A stretch of DNA of 8,491 nt from Rhodospirillales bacterium (GCA_029240475.1 JAREAF010000100.1:1-8491); one strand, 5' to 3'; positions 1 to 6,101 are shown, counted from the first letter of the stretch. Notes: a model not told the origin generated them from the sequence alone. Program-made: numbers and translations.

Positions 1-57
1 GCCGTGATCGATATGGGCGATGATCGCGAAGTTGCGGATATGGGCGAGATCGGTCAT
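1..57 (-). CDS. lepA: Elongation factor 4 (LepA), N-terminal fragment
   Basis: Reading leftward from an ATG at 57, the 19 visible residues are MTDLAHIRNFAIIAHIDHG, and the gene runs off the window edge. The IRNFxIIAHIDHG signature opens the GTPase domain of LepA; the final residues belong to the P-loop (AHIDHGKST in the family). The related GTPase TypA normally reads RNIAIIAHVDHG, so LepA is the better match. LepA is a ribosome-associated translational GTPase linked to back-translocation and to 30S biogenesis. The start is where LepA proteins usually begin. A candidate promoter lies just upstream at 96-124. The ribosome-binding site is weak (AAGAG just before the ATG). Only the N-terminus is visible, so integrity cannot be judged. 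Confidence 0.88.
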   Translation of the reverse strand, partial: MTDLAHIRNFAIIAHIDHG

Positions 58-95
58 GGCTCTTGGGGACTCGTGGCGCCGGCCGGCGCGCCGAG

Positions 96-124
96 AACAT
101 AGGGAGGAAGGGCTGAAGAAGCAA
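96..124 (-). promoter_or_regulatory. Candidate sigma-70 promoter for lepA
   Basis: On the minus strand a -35 box TTGCTT (124-119) and a -10 box TATGTT (101-96) are separated by exactly 17 bp. A start of transcription near 89 would give a leader of about 32 nt ahead of the lepA ATG at 57. The position, orientation and spacing fit; no other pair in this gap looked as good. Confidence 0.5.
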
Positions 125-134
125 TGTGGAGGGC

Positions 135-268
135 ACCTCTTCCGGAACGGGAGAGGTCGCGAGCGCGACGCGCGAGCGGGTGAGGGTCGCGCCGCGCGCA
201 CATGCCCTCACCCTCCCGGCGCTGGCGCGCCGGGCCCCTCCCTCTCCCCGCTGGCGTGGGAGAGGGGC
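135..268. repeat. Four-hairpin palindromic repeat cluster (REP/BIME-like)
   Basis: Four successive inverted repeats fill most of the gap between lepA and the moeB-like gene. Hairpin 1: 135-144 with 148-157, 10 bp with one G-U, loop GAA. Hairpin 2: GGGTGAGGG 178-186 with CCCTCACCC 205-213, perfect. Hairpin 3: CCCGGCGC 215-222 with GCGCCGGG 227-234, perfect, 4-nt loop. Hairpin 4: CCCTCTCCC 240-248 with GGGAGAGGG 258-266, perfect. The GGGAGAGG/CCTCTCCC and GGTGAGGG/CCCTCACC modules resemble intergenic palindromic repeats common in GC-rich alphaproteobacteria. That copies exist elsewhere in this genome is inferred; only one is in the window. It could also help terminate or insulate the divergent units. 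Confidence 0.6.
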
Positions 269-286
269 GATCCCTAGACTTCCCCC

Positions 287-1078
287 ATGGACTTCACCGA
301 CGCCCAGCTTCAGCGCTATGCGCGGCACATCATCCTGCCCGAGGTGGGCGGGGTCGGGCAGGAGCGCCTGCTCAAATCCCGGGTGCTGGTGGTGGGCGCG
401 GGCGGGCTCGGCTCGCCGCTGCTGCTCTATCTCGCCGCGGCAGGGATCGGCACGCTCGGCGTCATCGATTACGACCGCGTCGACTTGACCAACCTGCAGC
501 GGCAGGTGCTGCACGGCACCGGGGATCTGGGCCGGCTCAAGGTCGAGAGCGCGGCCGACGCCATCGCCCGCGTCAATCCGGAGGTCAGGGTCGAGCCGCA
601 TGCCGAGAAGCTGACCCACGCCAACGCGCTGGAACTCATCTCGCGCTACGACATCGTCGCCGATGGCACCGACAGTTTCGATGCGCGCTACCTGCTCAAC
701 GACGCCTGCCACTTCGCCAGGCGCACGCTGATCTCGGCGGCGCTGCTGCGCTTCGACGGGCAGCTCTCGACCTTCAAATCCTGGGCCGGGCCGCCCAATC
801 CCTGCTATCGCTGCCTCTTCCGGGAGAAGCCCGAGCCGGGCCTCGTTCCGAGCTGCTCGGAGGCGGGGATCCTCGGCTCGCTCGCCGGCACCATGGGCAC
901 GCTGCAGGCGACCGAGCTGATGAAGGAGCTGCTCGGCATCGGCCGCTCGCTCTCAGGAAGGCTCCTGCTCTATGACGGGCTCGAAGGGACCTTCCGCATG
1001 CTCAACCTGCCGCGCGACCCCGACTGCCCGCTCTGCGGCGACCACCCCACCCTCACCGTGGCCGACCTCCATGGCTAA
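287..1078 (+). CDS. moeB: MoeB/ThiF/HesA-family sulfur-carrier adenylyltransferase
   Basis: This 263-residue E1-like enzyme would adenylate the C-terminal Gly-Gly of a ubiquitin-like sulfur carrier (MoaD in molybdopterin synthesis, or ThiS), using ATP in the cytosol. The N-terminus RYARHIILPEVGG is typical of MoeB. The nucleotide-binding glycine loop GAGGLGS is at residues 37-43, followed by the DxxxxxNLxRQ region (about 63-73) and DGTDSF (126-131). A zinc site is formed by CYRC (173-176) and CPLC (247-250). C190 sits where the ThiF/MoeB conserved cysteine is found. There is no C-terminal rhodanese domain, so it is the short MoeB type, at normal length. The carrier partner is not in the window, so MoaD versus ThiS is open. 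The start fits the family, although no good Shine-Dalgarno precedes it. Its last codons overlap the next gene by 8 bp. Confidence 0.88.
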   Translation: MDFTDAQLQRYARHIILPEVGGVGQERLLKSRVLVVGAGGLGSPLLLYLAAAGIGTLGVIDYDRVDLTNLQRQVLHGTGDLGRLKVESAADAIARVNPEVRVEPHAEKLTHANALELISRYDIVADGTDSFDARYLLNDACHFARRTLISAALLRFDGQLSTFKSWAGPPNPCYRCLFREKPEPGLVPSCSEAGILGSLAGTMGTLQATELMKELLGIGRSLSGRLLLYDGLEGTFRMLNLPRDPDCPLCGDHPTLTVADLHG

Positions 1079-1505
1079 GGCCAAAGCCGCGCTCAACCTC
1101 GTGCTGATCTCGGACCTCTATGAGCGCGTGCATTACGCCCTGGTGATGGCGAGCGCGGCGGCGGCGACGGGACGCAAGGTGCGGCTGTTCCTGTCGATGG
1201 GGGCGCTGAAGGCGCTGGCGCGCGGCACCGGTGAGCGGCCGGGCTGGCACGATCTGTCACCCTCCTCCGGCGGCCTCTCGGCGATGGACCAGGACCGCGC
1301 CTTCGCCGAGGCGGGCGTCGCGACCTTCGAGGAGCTCTTGCAGGCGACGGCGGCGCTCGGCGGCGAGCTGATGGCCTGCGAGATGGGGATGCGCGCGGTC
1401 GGGCTCGCGCGCCACGAGCTGCGCTCGGACATCGAGATCGCCGAAGGCGGCGTCGTCACCTTCCTCGCCGCCGCCGAGGGCACCGGGCCGATCCTCTTCG
1501 TGTGA
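1071..1505 (+). CDS. DsrE-like sulfur relay family protein
   Basis: A 144-residue protein beginning at ATG 1071, inside the end of the moeB-like gene (8-bp overlap), which implies translational coupling. An upstream in-frame ATG at 972 would bury about 100 bp in moeB and is less likely. The pattern fits the DsrE/DsrF-like fold: a beta strand near the N-terminus (LNLVLISD), a helix with alanine-rich HYALVMASAAAATGRKVRLFLS, and a late MACEMGM motif with a single cysteine (C103) followed by IEIAEGGVVTFL. In related DsrE-like peroxiredoxin-family proteins the equivalent cysteine lies in a C-x-M-x-M context. Such proteins bind or pass sulfane sulfur as persulfide, although many have no proven role. 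The neighbour, a sulfur-carrier activating enzyme, makes a sulfur-relay role attractive; that link is inference. Confidence 0.78.
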   Translation: MAKAKAALNLVLISDLYERVHYALVMASAAAATGRKVRLFLSMGALKALARGTGERPGWHDLSPSSGGLSAMDQDRAFAEAGVATFEELLQATAALGGELMACEMGMRAVGLARHELRSDIEIAEGGVVTFLAAAEGTGPILFV

Positions 1506-1518
1506 GCGCTCGCCGCCA

Positions 1519-3024
1519 ATGACCGCCGATGTGACCCTGCCGCTCTGGCTCGCGCTGCTGATGGGGGCGCTCGCGCTGTGGGCGGCGCTGACGCGCATCC
1601 TGGTGCCGGGCGTGCGCTGGATGCTGCGCCGGCGCGTCAACCGGCTGATCGAGGATCTGAACCGCCGGCTGCCGCTGAAGATCCCGCCTTTCGCGCTCGC
1701 CAAGCGCCGCGTGCTGATCGACCGGCTCTGCTACGACCCGAAGGTGCTGGCGGCGGTCGAGGCCGAATCGATCGCGACCGGCGCGCCGCGCGCGGTGCTG
1801 ATGGGCGAGGCCCTGCGCTACGCCCGCGAGATCGTGCCGGCCTTCAACGCCTATCTCTATTTCCGCATCGGCTATTGGCTGGCGCGCCGCATCGCCTGCT
1901 CGCTCTATCGCGTGCGGCTCGGCTTCGCCGACGAGGCGGCGCTGGCCGCGATCCCGCCGGGCTCGACGGTGGTGTTCGTCATGAACCACCGCAGCAACTT
2001 CGATTACGTGCTGGTCGCCTTCCTCGCCGCCGACCGCACGGCCCTCAGCTACGCGGTCGGCGAATGGGCGCGCATCTGGCCCTTGCAGACCCTCATCCGC
2101 GCGCTCGGCGCCTATTTCGTGCGGCGCAACTCGGGCCGCGCCCTTTATCGACGCGTGCTGGAGAGCTATGTCGCCATGGCGGTCGAGAACGGCGTGGCGC
2201 AGGCGATCTATCCGGAGGGCGGCCTCAGCCGCGACGGCCGCCTGCGCCGGCCCAAGCTCGGCCTCATCGATTACATGCTCAAGGCCTTCGAGCCGCAGGG
2301 CCCGCGCGACCTCGTCTTCGTGCCGGTCGGCATCAATTACGACCGTGTCCTGGAGGATCGCAGCCTGCTCCTCTCCATGGACCAGGACCGGCGCGGGCGC
2401 GGCAAGCTCGCCGCCATCGGCACCACGCTCGCATTCGTCGCGCGCAACCTGCAGCTGATGGCGCGCGGCCGCTGGTACCGGTTCGGCTATGCCTGCGTGA
2501 ATTTCGGCACGCCCGTCTCCGCGCGCGACTGGATCATGAGCCGGGCGCCGGACCTGCGCCACGCGGAGAAGGAGCGCCGCATCGCGCTGGTCGAGGAGTT
2601 CGCCGAGGAGCTGATGGCGCGCGTGGCGGAGATCGTGCCGGCCCTGCCGGTGTCGCTGGTCGCGACCGTGCTCACGCGCGAGCCGATGCGCGCCTGGACC
2701 GAGCTCGAGATCAAGGCGGAGGTGAAGGCGCTCATGGACCGCCTCGCCCGCGCCGGGGCCAAGGTCTACATCCCGCGCCGCGACGAGGATTATGCCGTCG
2801 GCGCGGGCTTGCGCATGCTGACGCTGCGCCGCCTGCTCGCGCGGGGCGAGGACGGGCTCTATCGCGCGACGCCCGAAGAGCTGCCGCTGCTGCGCTATTA
2901 TGCGAACGCGATCGCGGAGGTGGTGGAGCGCGCGGAGGGTTCGTCCGAAATCGAGGAGCGCCGGCCTCAGCGGCTTGGGCAGTTGGCGTTGGCGCAGGAG
3001 GCGACGCCGCTCGCCGGGACATAG
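1519..3024 (+). CDS. plsB: PlsB-type glycerol-3-phosphate 1-O-acyltransferase
   Basis: A 501-residue membrane-associated acyltransferase, probably transferring an acyl group from acyl-CoA or acyl-ACP to sn-glycerol 3-phosphate, the first step of phospholipid synthesis. All four acyltransferase blocks are visible: NHRSNFD with H157 and D162 (the H-x4-D charge relay), GAYFVRR at 197-203, YPEGGLSRDGRL from 231 with E233, and VPVGINYD at 268-275. The text around block III (GRL..PKLG) matches PlsB/GPAT rather than the shorter PlsC. A hydrophobic segment near residues 7-25 could anchor it. At 501 residues it is much shorter than E. coli PlsB (about 800), so it belongs to a compact PlsB-like group, and a related lysophosphatidate-type activity cannot be excluded. 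It starts 13 nt after the DsrE-like gene, so it is probably co-transcribed. Its last 58 bp overlap the convergent gene ending at 2967. Confidence 0.82.
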   Translation: MTADVTLPLWLALLMGALALWAALTRILVPGVRWMLRRRVNRLIEDLNRRLPLKIPPFALAKRRVLIDRLCYDPKVLAAVEAESIATGAPRAVLMGEALRYAREIVPAFNAYLYFRIGYWLARRIACSLYRVRLGFADEAALAAIPPGSTVVFVMNHRSNFDYVLVAFLAADRTALSYAVGEWARIWPLQTLIRALGAYFVRRNSGRALYRRVLESYVAMAVENGVAQAIYPEGGLSRDGRLRRPKLGLIDYMLKAFEPQGPRDLVFVPVGINYDRVLEDRSLLLSMDQDRRGRGKLAAIGTTLAFVARNLQLMARGRWYRFGYACVNFGTPVSARDWIMSRAPDLRHAEKERRIALVEEFAEELMARVAEIVPALPVSLVATVLTREPMRAWTELEIKAEVKALMDRLARAGAKVYIPRRDEDYAVGAGLRMLTLRRLLARGEDGLYRATPEELPLLRYYANAIAEVVERAEGSSEIEERRPQRLGQLALAQEATPLAGT

Positions 3025-3206
3025 TCCCCGCAGAGCCGGCATTTCACCATGTCCTGGACGTTGCGGCGCGCGGGACGGCCGCGCCCGGCCTCGCGCTGCA
3101 GTTTCTTGCGCTCGGCGGCGATCTGGCCGATGAGGCGGAAGCCGTACCAGACCGCGGTCACGATCGCGATCAGGATGAGGATTTTCTGGAAGCCGACCCC
3201 GAACAT
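2967..3206 (-). CDS. Small membrane-anchored zinc-ribbon protein, function unknown
   Basis: A 79-residue protein. Residues 7-24 (QKILILIAIVTAVWYGF) form one likely membrane helix. A short basic linker rich in Lys and Arg follows, then QDMVKCRLCGDYVP with C56 and C59, and a second pair C71 and C76 at the end. This matches a widespread proteobacterial layout of one helix plus a KCxxCGxYxP motif with a C-terminal CxxxxC pair (PP0621-like); no function is established. The four cysteines could hold a structural zinc. It is the last gene of the leftward run and lies 60 bp beyond the S49 peptidase gene. It has no evident Shine-Dalgarno, and a candidate promoter ends 6 nt before the ATG. Its 3' end overlaps the plsB-like gene by 58 bp, tail to tail. 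Confidence 0.8.
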   Translation of the reverse strand: MFGVGFQKILILIAIVTAVWYGFRLIGQIAAERKKLQREAGRGRPARRNVQDMVKCRLCGDYVPASGVASCANANCPSR

Positions 3207-3212
3207 CGGGCC

Positions 3213-3241
3213 ATTTAGCGGCGATGGCGCGCCGCGGTCAA
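3213..3241 (-). promoter_or_regulatory. Candidate promoter for the zinc-ribbon gene, possibly leaderless
   Basis: On the minus strand TTGACC (3241-3236) and CTAAAT (3218-3213) are spaced by 17 bp. The -35 box is strong and the -10 box is only a partial match. The -10 box ends 6 nt before the ATG at 3206, so transcription would begin at or next to the start codon. That agrees with the missing Shine-Dalgarno. Confidence 0.4.
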
Positions 3242-3266
3242 GGAAAGCTCCGGCCGAGGCGCGCGC

Positions 3267-4112
3267 TTAGAGCCCGTAGCGCGACCAGAGCATCCGCTCC
3301 TCGAGCGCGGCGAGCGCGGCGGCCGCCCAGTCGCCGGGCGCGATGTCGGGCCTGAGGCGCCGCGGGATCCAGCCGCGCCGCGCGCCGATCGCGACCAGAC
3401 GCACCTTCTCGCCATAGCGCGCGCGCATGAGCTGGCGCATCTCGGCCACGCCGTCGATCAGGCCCATCTCCAGCGCGCGGCGGCCCGACCAGACCGAGCC
3501 GGTGAAGAGCTCGGACTCCTCCGCCTTCAGCTTGCCCGCGCGGCGGCTGCGCACCAGGGCCTTGAAGCTCTCGAAGAGATCGGCCTGGATCTCCTTCAGC
3601 CGCTCGACATCGCCGGGCTGCTCGGGGCGGAACGGATCCAGCATCGCCTTGTGCGGGCCGGTCGCATGCAGCCGGCGCTCCACGCCGATGCGGTTCAACA
3701 GTTCGGGAAATCCGAAGCCGGCGCTGACCACGCCGATCGATCCCACGATCGAGGTCTCGTCCGCATGGATCTCGTCGCCCGCGCAGGCGAGCCAGTAGCC
3801 GCCCGAGGCGGCGACATCCTCGATGAAGGCATGGACGGTGAGCTTGCGCTCGGCCGCGAGCGAACGGATGCGGCTGTGGATCAGCGAGGATTGCGCGGCC
3901 GAGCCCCCGGGCGAGTTGATCGCGAGCGCGACCGCTTTTGCCCCCGGCCAGCGGAAGGCGCGCTCGAGCAGGGGCGCGAGGCCGGCGAGGGTCAGGCCCG
4001 GCCGCAGCGGCGATATGGCCCCGACGATCCCGGCAAGCCGCACCACGGGGACGACCGGCGTCGGCTCGACCCCGACCAGTCGCCGCAGCGCATAGGACCA
4101 GGAGGTCAGCAT
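3267..4112 (-). CDS. sppA: S49-family serine peptidase (SppA-like)
   Basis: A 281-residue protein of the SppA/SohB family, which cleaves leftover signal peptides and membrane-protein fragments using a Ser-Lys dyad. The family motif INSPGG is at 65-70. The nucleophile region DVAASGGYWLAC gives S103, and GPHKAML gives K155. The 52-residue distance equals that between S147 and K199 in Bacillus subtilis SppA, so both catalytic residues are in place. TSIVGSIGV (120-128) and the late GxVWSGRRALEMGLID segment are also typical. Its single-domain size matches the short S49 type, not the double-domain E. coli SppA. No convincing N-terminal signal or membrane helix is seen, so it may be cytosolic or peripheral. 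The start lies 3 nt after the upstream stop, with GGAG of the previous gene's last codons serving as ribosome-binding site, showing tight coupling. Confidence 0.88.
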   Translation of the reverse strand: MLTSWSYALRRLVGVEPTPVVPVVRLAGIVGAISPLRPGLTLAGLAPLLERAFRWPGAKAVALAINSPGGSAAQSSLIHSRIRSLAAERKLTVHAFIEDVAASGGYWLACAGDEIHADETSIVGSIGVVSAGFGFPELLNRIGVERRLHATGPHKAMLDPFRPEQPGDVERLKEIQADLFESFKALVRSRRAGKLKAEESELFTGSVWSGRRALEMGLIDGVAEMRQLMRARYGEKVRLVAIGARRGWIPRRLRPDIAPGDWAAAALAALEERMLWSRYGL

Positions 4113-4115
4113 CCT

Positions 4116-4652
4116 CTACTCCGCATAGATGCGATCGGGGCAATCGGGCTCGACATCGAGGCCGAGATGGTAATAGGCGTGCCACAGCACCGCCTCGCCG
4201 CCCTCGACGACGAAGTGCAGCCCCTCGCCCGAGGTGCAGATCCGAAACCGTTCGGGCGTGCCGTCGCCATCGAGGTCGATGCCGCGCCCCGGCGCCGCCT
4301 CGGGAGCGTCCAGGACGGCAAAGAGCGCGCCCGCTCCCGCCAGAGCCTCGATCGATTTCGGGTCCTGCGGCTCGATCCGGTAGAAGAAGGCAGGCGCGTC
4401 CGGCTGGCGCGGCCAGATGAAGCGGGATTTCAGCTCGCCACAGCCTTCGCCTGCGCCCTGTGCGACCCGCGCCGAGGCCCGGATCCCTTGGTAGGGCTCG
4501 TAGAGCAACAGCTCCGTGCCGGGCGCGATCTTCTCCGCGCCCGTGGCAAGGCACCACAGGCCGCTGCGCGATTCCGCAAGGCCCAGCTCGGCCGATTGCG
4601 CCAGCGCCGGGACGGTGATGAAGGCGAGCAGAAGGGCGGCGGGAAGGCGCAT
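4116..4652 (-). CDS. Secreted four-cysteine protein of unknown function
   Basis: A 178-residue protein starting at ATG 4652. Residues 1-18 (MRLPAALLLAFITVPALA) form a clear signal peptide with an ALA|Q cleavage site, which is why this start is preferred over an in-frame ATG at 4730 that would add 26 unlikely residues. The mature part has exactly four cysteines (34, 71, 139, 171), suggesting two disulfides in the periplasm. D126-L-D-G-D-G131 is a DxDxDG calcium-loop-like motif, but the glutamate at position 12 of a true EF-hand is absent. I do not recognise a family. It is the first gene of the leftward operon and only 3 nt separate it from the S49 peptidase gene, so it may be functionally linked to it. 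It is transcribed divergently from the copper-storage gene. No Shine-Dalgarno is visible. Confidence 0.75.
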   Translation of the reverse strand: MRLPAALLLAFITVPALAQSAELGLAESRSGLWCLATGAEKIAPGTELLLYEPYQGIRASARVAQGAGEGCGELKSRFIWPRQPDAPAFFYRIEPQDPKSIEALAGAGALFAVLDAPEAAPGRGIDLDGDGTPERFRICTSGEGLHFVVEGGEAVLWHAYYHLGLDVEPDCPDRIYAE

Positions 4653-4660
4653 GGCGGGGG

Positions 4661-4689
4661 ATGGTAGCGGCCGGTCCGGACGGGAGCAA
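4661..4689 (-). promoter_or_regulatory. Candidate promoter for the secreted-protein/S49 operon
   Basis: On the minus strand TTGCTC (4689-4684) and TACCAT (4666-4661) are separated by 17 bp. The -10 box ends 8 nt before the ATG at 4652, so the transcript would have almost no leader, in line with the absence of a ribosome-binding site there. The match to consensus is moderate. Confidence 0.38.
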
Positions 4690-4747
4690 CGCGACCCTTC
4701 GGCGGATGTTGCAGGGCCACCTGCCCTCACAGACGGAGCGTCCGGCC

Positions 4748-5074
4748 ATGGACATGCGCACCTGCATCGCGCTTTGCAGCGAATGCCACCAGGTCTGCCT
4801 CGAGACCCTGACCCACTGCATCGGCGTGGGCGGCCGCCATGCCGAGGCGGCGCATCTGCAGATCCTGCTCGACTGCGCCGACATCTGCCGCACGGCCGAG
4901 GATCTCATGCTGCGCCGTTCCGACCGGCACGCTCTGACCTGCGGGCTGTGCGCCGAGATCTGCGAGCGCTGCGCGGAAAGCTGCCGCCGGATCGGCGGCG
5001 ACGACGGGCAGATGGAGCGCTGCTGGGCGACCTGCCGGCGCTGCGCCGAAGCCTGCCGGCAGATGGCGGCCTAG
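4748..5074 (+). CDS. Cytosolic copper-storage protein (Csp3-like, DUF326 four-helix bundle)
   Basis: A 108-residue protein with 16 cysteines: 6, 10, 13, 17, 24, 43, 47, 65, 68, 72, 75, 79, 92, 96, 99 and 103. They recur as CxxxC and CxxC along amphipathic helices (for example CIALC, CSEC-type and CADIC). This is the signature of Csp/DUF326 proteins, whose four-helix bundle is lined with cysteine thiolates that store many Cu(I) ions. It has no signal peptide, unlike the exported Csp1 type, and its length matches cytosolic Csp3 (about 108 residues in Bacillus subtilis). The ATG at 4748 is chosen over the in-frame ATG at 4661 because GGAG lies 9 nt upstream and Csp3 proteins start with this MxxxxCIxxCxxC text. 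No copper exporter or chaperone gene is adjacent; its neighbours are unrelated housekeeping genes. Confidence 0.85.
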   Translation: MDMRTCIALCSECHQVCLETLTHCIGVGGRHAEAAHLQILLDCADICRTAEDLMLRRSDRHALTCGLCAEICERCAESCRRIGGDDGQMERCWATCRRCAEACRQMAA

Positions 5075-5086
5075 GACGGCGCCGCT

Positions 5087-5821
5087 TTAGAGAATCAGTC
5101 CCGCTCCGCCGCGCAGCACCGCCTCCGCCGCTTCGCTGAAGCCTCCGCCCGGCGCGTGCAGGGCGAGGCCCGGCGCAAGCCGCGCCGGCGCCGCGACGCC
5201 CTTGCGCGCCCGCACCAGGATGCGCTTGGCCGGCCGTCCCTGCTCCGGCCAGAGCGGGAACAGCACCAGCTCGCCCGCGCGGCCCACGAAGGGGGCGATC
5301 AGCGCATCCAGCCGGTCGGCGCGATGGATGAAGGTGATGGTGCCTTTCGGCCGCACCATGGTGAGCGCCGCCCGCACCCAATCCTCCAGCGCCGCCTCGC
5401 CCTCGACATGGGCGGCGGCGCGGCCGGGCTGCGGCGATGGCGCGCCGCCCGGCGGCAGATAGGGCGGGTTGGCCATCACGTGATGGAAGGAGCCCGGCGC
5501 CAGGCGCGGCGGCGGGGCCATGAGATCGCCCACCATGAAATCCACGCGCGCCGCAACGCCCGTGCGCTCGGCGCTGGCTTGCGCCAGCCGCACCATGCCG
5601 AGATCGCGTTCGAGGCCGCTCACCCGGCAGGCGGGCTCGCGCACCGCCAGGCAGAGCGCCGCCGCGCCCGTGCCCGCGCCGAGATCGAGCACGCGCTCGC
5701 CCGGCCCCACCGGAATGGACGCGGCGAGCAGGACGGGATCGATGGCCACGCGATAGCCCTCGGCGGGCTGGATCAGCCGGACCCGTCCGTCGAGCAGCGT
5801 GTCTTCGGTCGTTTCCGTCAC
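5087..5821 (-). CDS. TrmN6-like tRNA1(Val) A37 N6-methyltransferase
   Basis: A 244-residue SAM-dependent methyltransferase of the TrmN6/YfiC type, which in E. coli methylates N6 of A37 in tRNA1(Val). The N-terminus LIQPAEGYRVAIDPVLLAAS is typical (QPxxGYRxxxDxVLLA). Motif I VLDLGAGTG is at 44-52, the acidic residue ending strand 2 is in GLERD (E71), and the adenine-methylating motif NPPY is at 118-121. The tail carries a repeated basic KRILVRARKG stretch. The start is GTG at 5821: its first bases overlap the TGA of the upstream DUF2007 gene as GTGA, and no family residues are found upstream of it, although the frame stays open for over 100 more codons. The target tRNA is inferred from the family. 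It converges with the copper-storage gene, leaving only 12 bp between stops. Confidence 0.83.
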   Translation of the reverse strand: MTETTEDTLLDGRVRLIQPAEGYRVAIDPVLLAASIPVGPGERVLDLGAGTGAAALCLAVREPACRVSGLERDLGMVRLAQASAERTGVAARVDFMVGDLMAPPPRLAPGSFHHVMANPPYLPPGGAPSPQPGRAAAHVEGEAALEDWVRAALTMVRPKGTITFIHRADRLDALIAPFVGRAGELVLFPLWPEQGRPAKRILVRARKGVAAPARLAPGLALHAPGGGFSEAAEAVLRGGAGLIL

Positions 5822-6033
5822 GGCAGCTCGGCCGGAGCGGCGGCGGCAACGAGATCGCGAGCCCTCTGCCAGTCCTCGTGCGCGACCATGATCCGGCGCG
5901 GAATGGCGCCGATCGAGCCTTCGACAATGCTGGTATGAGCATCGAGGATGACGCACCCGATCCCAGCTTCCCTGAGCAAGGCGTCGATCCAGGACAAGGT
6001 CACGGGGTCGTTGGTCCGCAGGAGCTCGCGCAT
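5818..6033 (-). CDS. DUF2007 small protein
   Basis: A 71-residue protein starting at ATG 6033. The sequence MRELLRTNDPVTLSWIDALL with a later EGSIGAIPRRIMV (38-50) matches DUF2007, a ferredoxin-like small domain often labelled a putative signal-transducing protein; no biochemical role is established. Family members typically begin with the same xELLRTNDxVxLS text, which fixes this start, although the frame is open further upstream. It shares GTGA with the methyltransferase start, so the two are translationally coupled. It is divergent from ispB. From memory, DUF2007, this methyltransferase and ispB are commonly neighbours in alphaproteobacteria, which supports all three calls. Confidence 0.85.
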   Translation of the reverse strand: MRELLRTNDPVTLSWIDALLREAGIGCVILDAHTSIVEGSIGAIPRRIMVAHEDWQRARDLVAAAAPAELP

Positions 6034-6101
6034 GGCCGGGTTCCATGAAGCCGCGCGGCCGCGGAGAAGGCAAGCCCCGCAAGGGCCGAACGACCGCCCC
6101 C

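Noticed and set aside
1456..3042. 528-codon open frame on the minus strand opposite the plsB-like gene
   Set aside because: Its composition is Arg/His/Gln-rich and of low complexity, typical of antisense frames in GC-rich DNA. The plus-strand frame carries all four acyltransferase motifs.
3651..4667. 338-codon plus-strand open frame opposite the S49 operon
   Set aside because: It is antisense to real genes, with no family pattern and the usual Arg/Asp/Gly bias of shadow frames.
3238..4908. 556-codon minus-strand open frame spanning the S49 and secreted-protein genes
   Set aside because: It overlaps two well-supported genes in another frame and shows only Arg/Gly/Ala-rich sequence with no recognisable domain.
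5066..5085. GCGGC/GCCGC hairpin followed by TTT at the end of the copper-storage gene
   Set aside because: Only 5 bp with a 10-nt loop and overlapping the stop codon; too weak to call a terminator in DNA this rich in GC.
5156..5938. 260-codon plus-strand open frame opposite the methyltransferase
   Set aside because: The methyltransferase on the minus strand has motif I and NPPY; this frame has no comparable motif.
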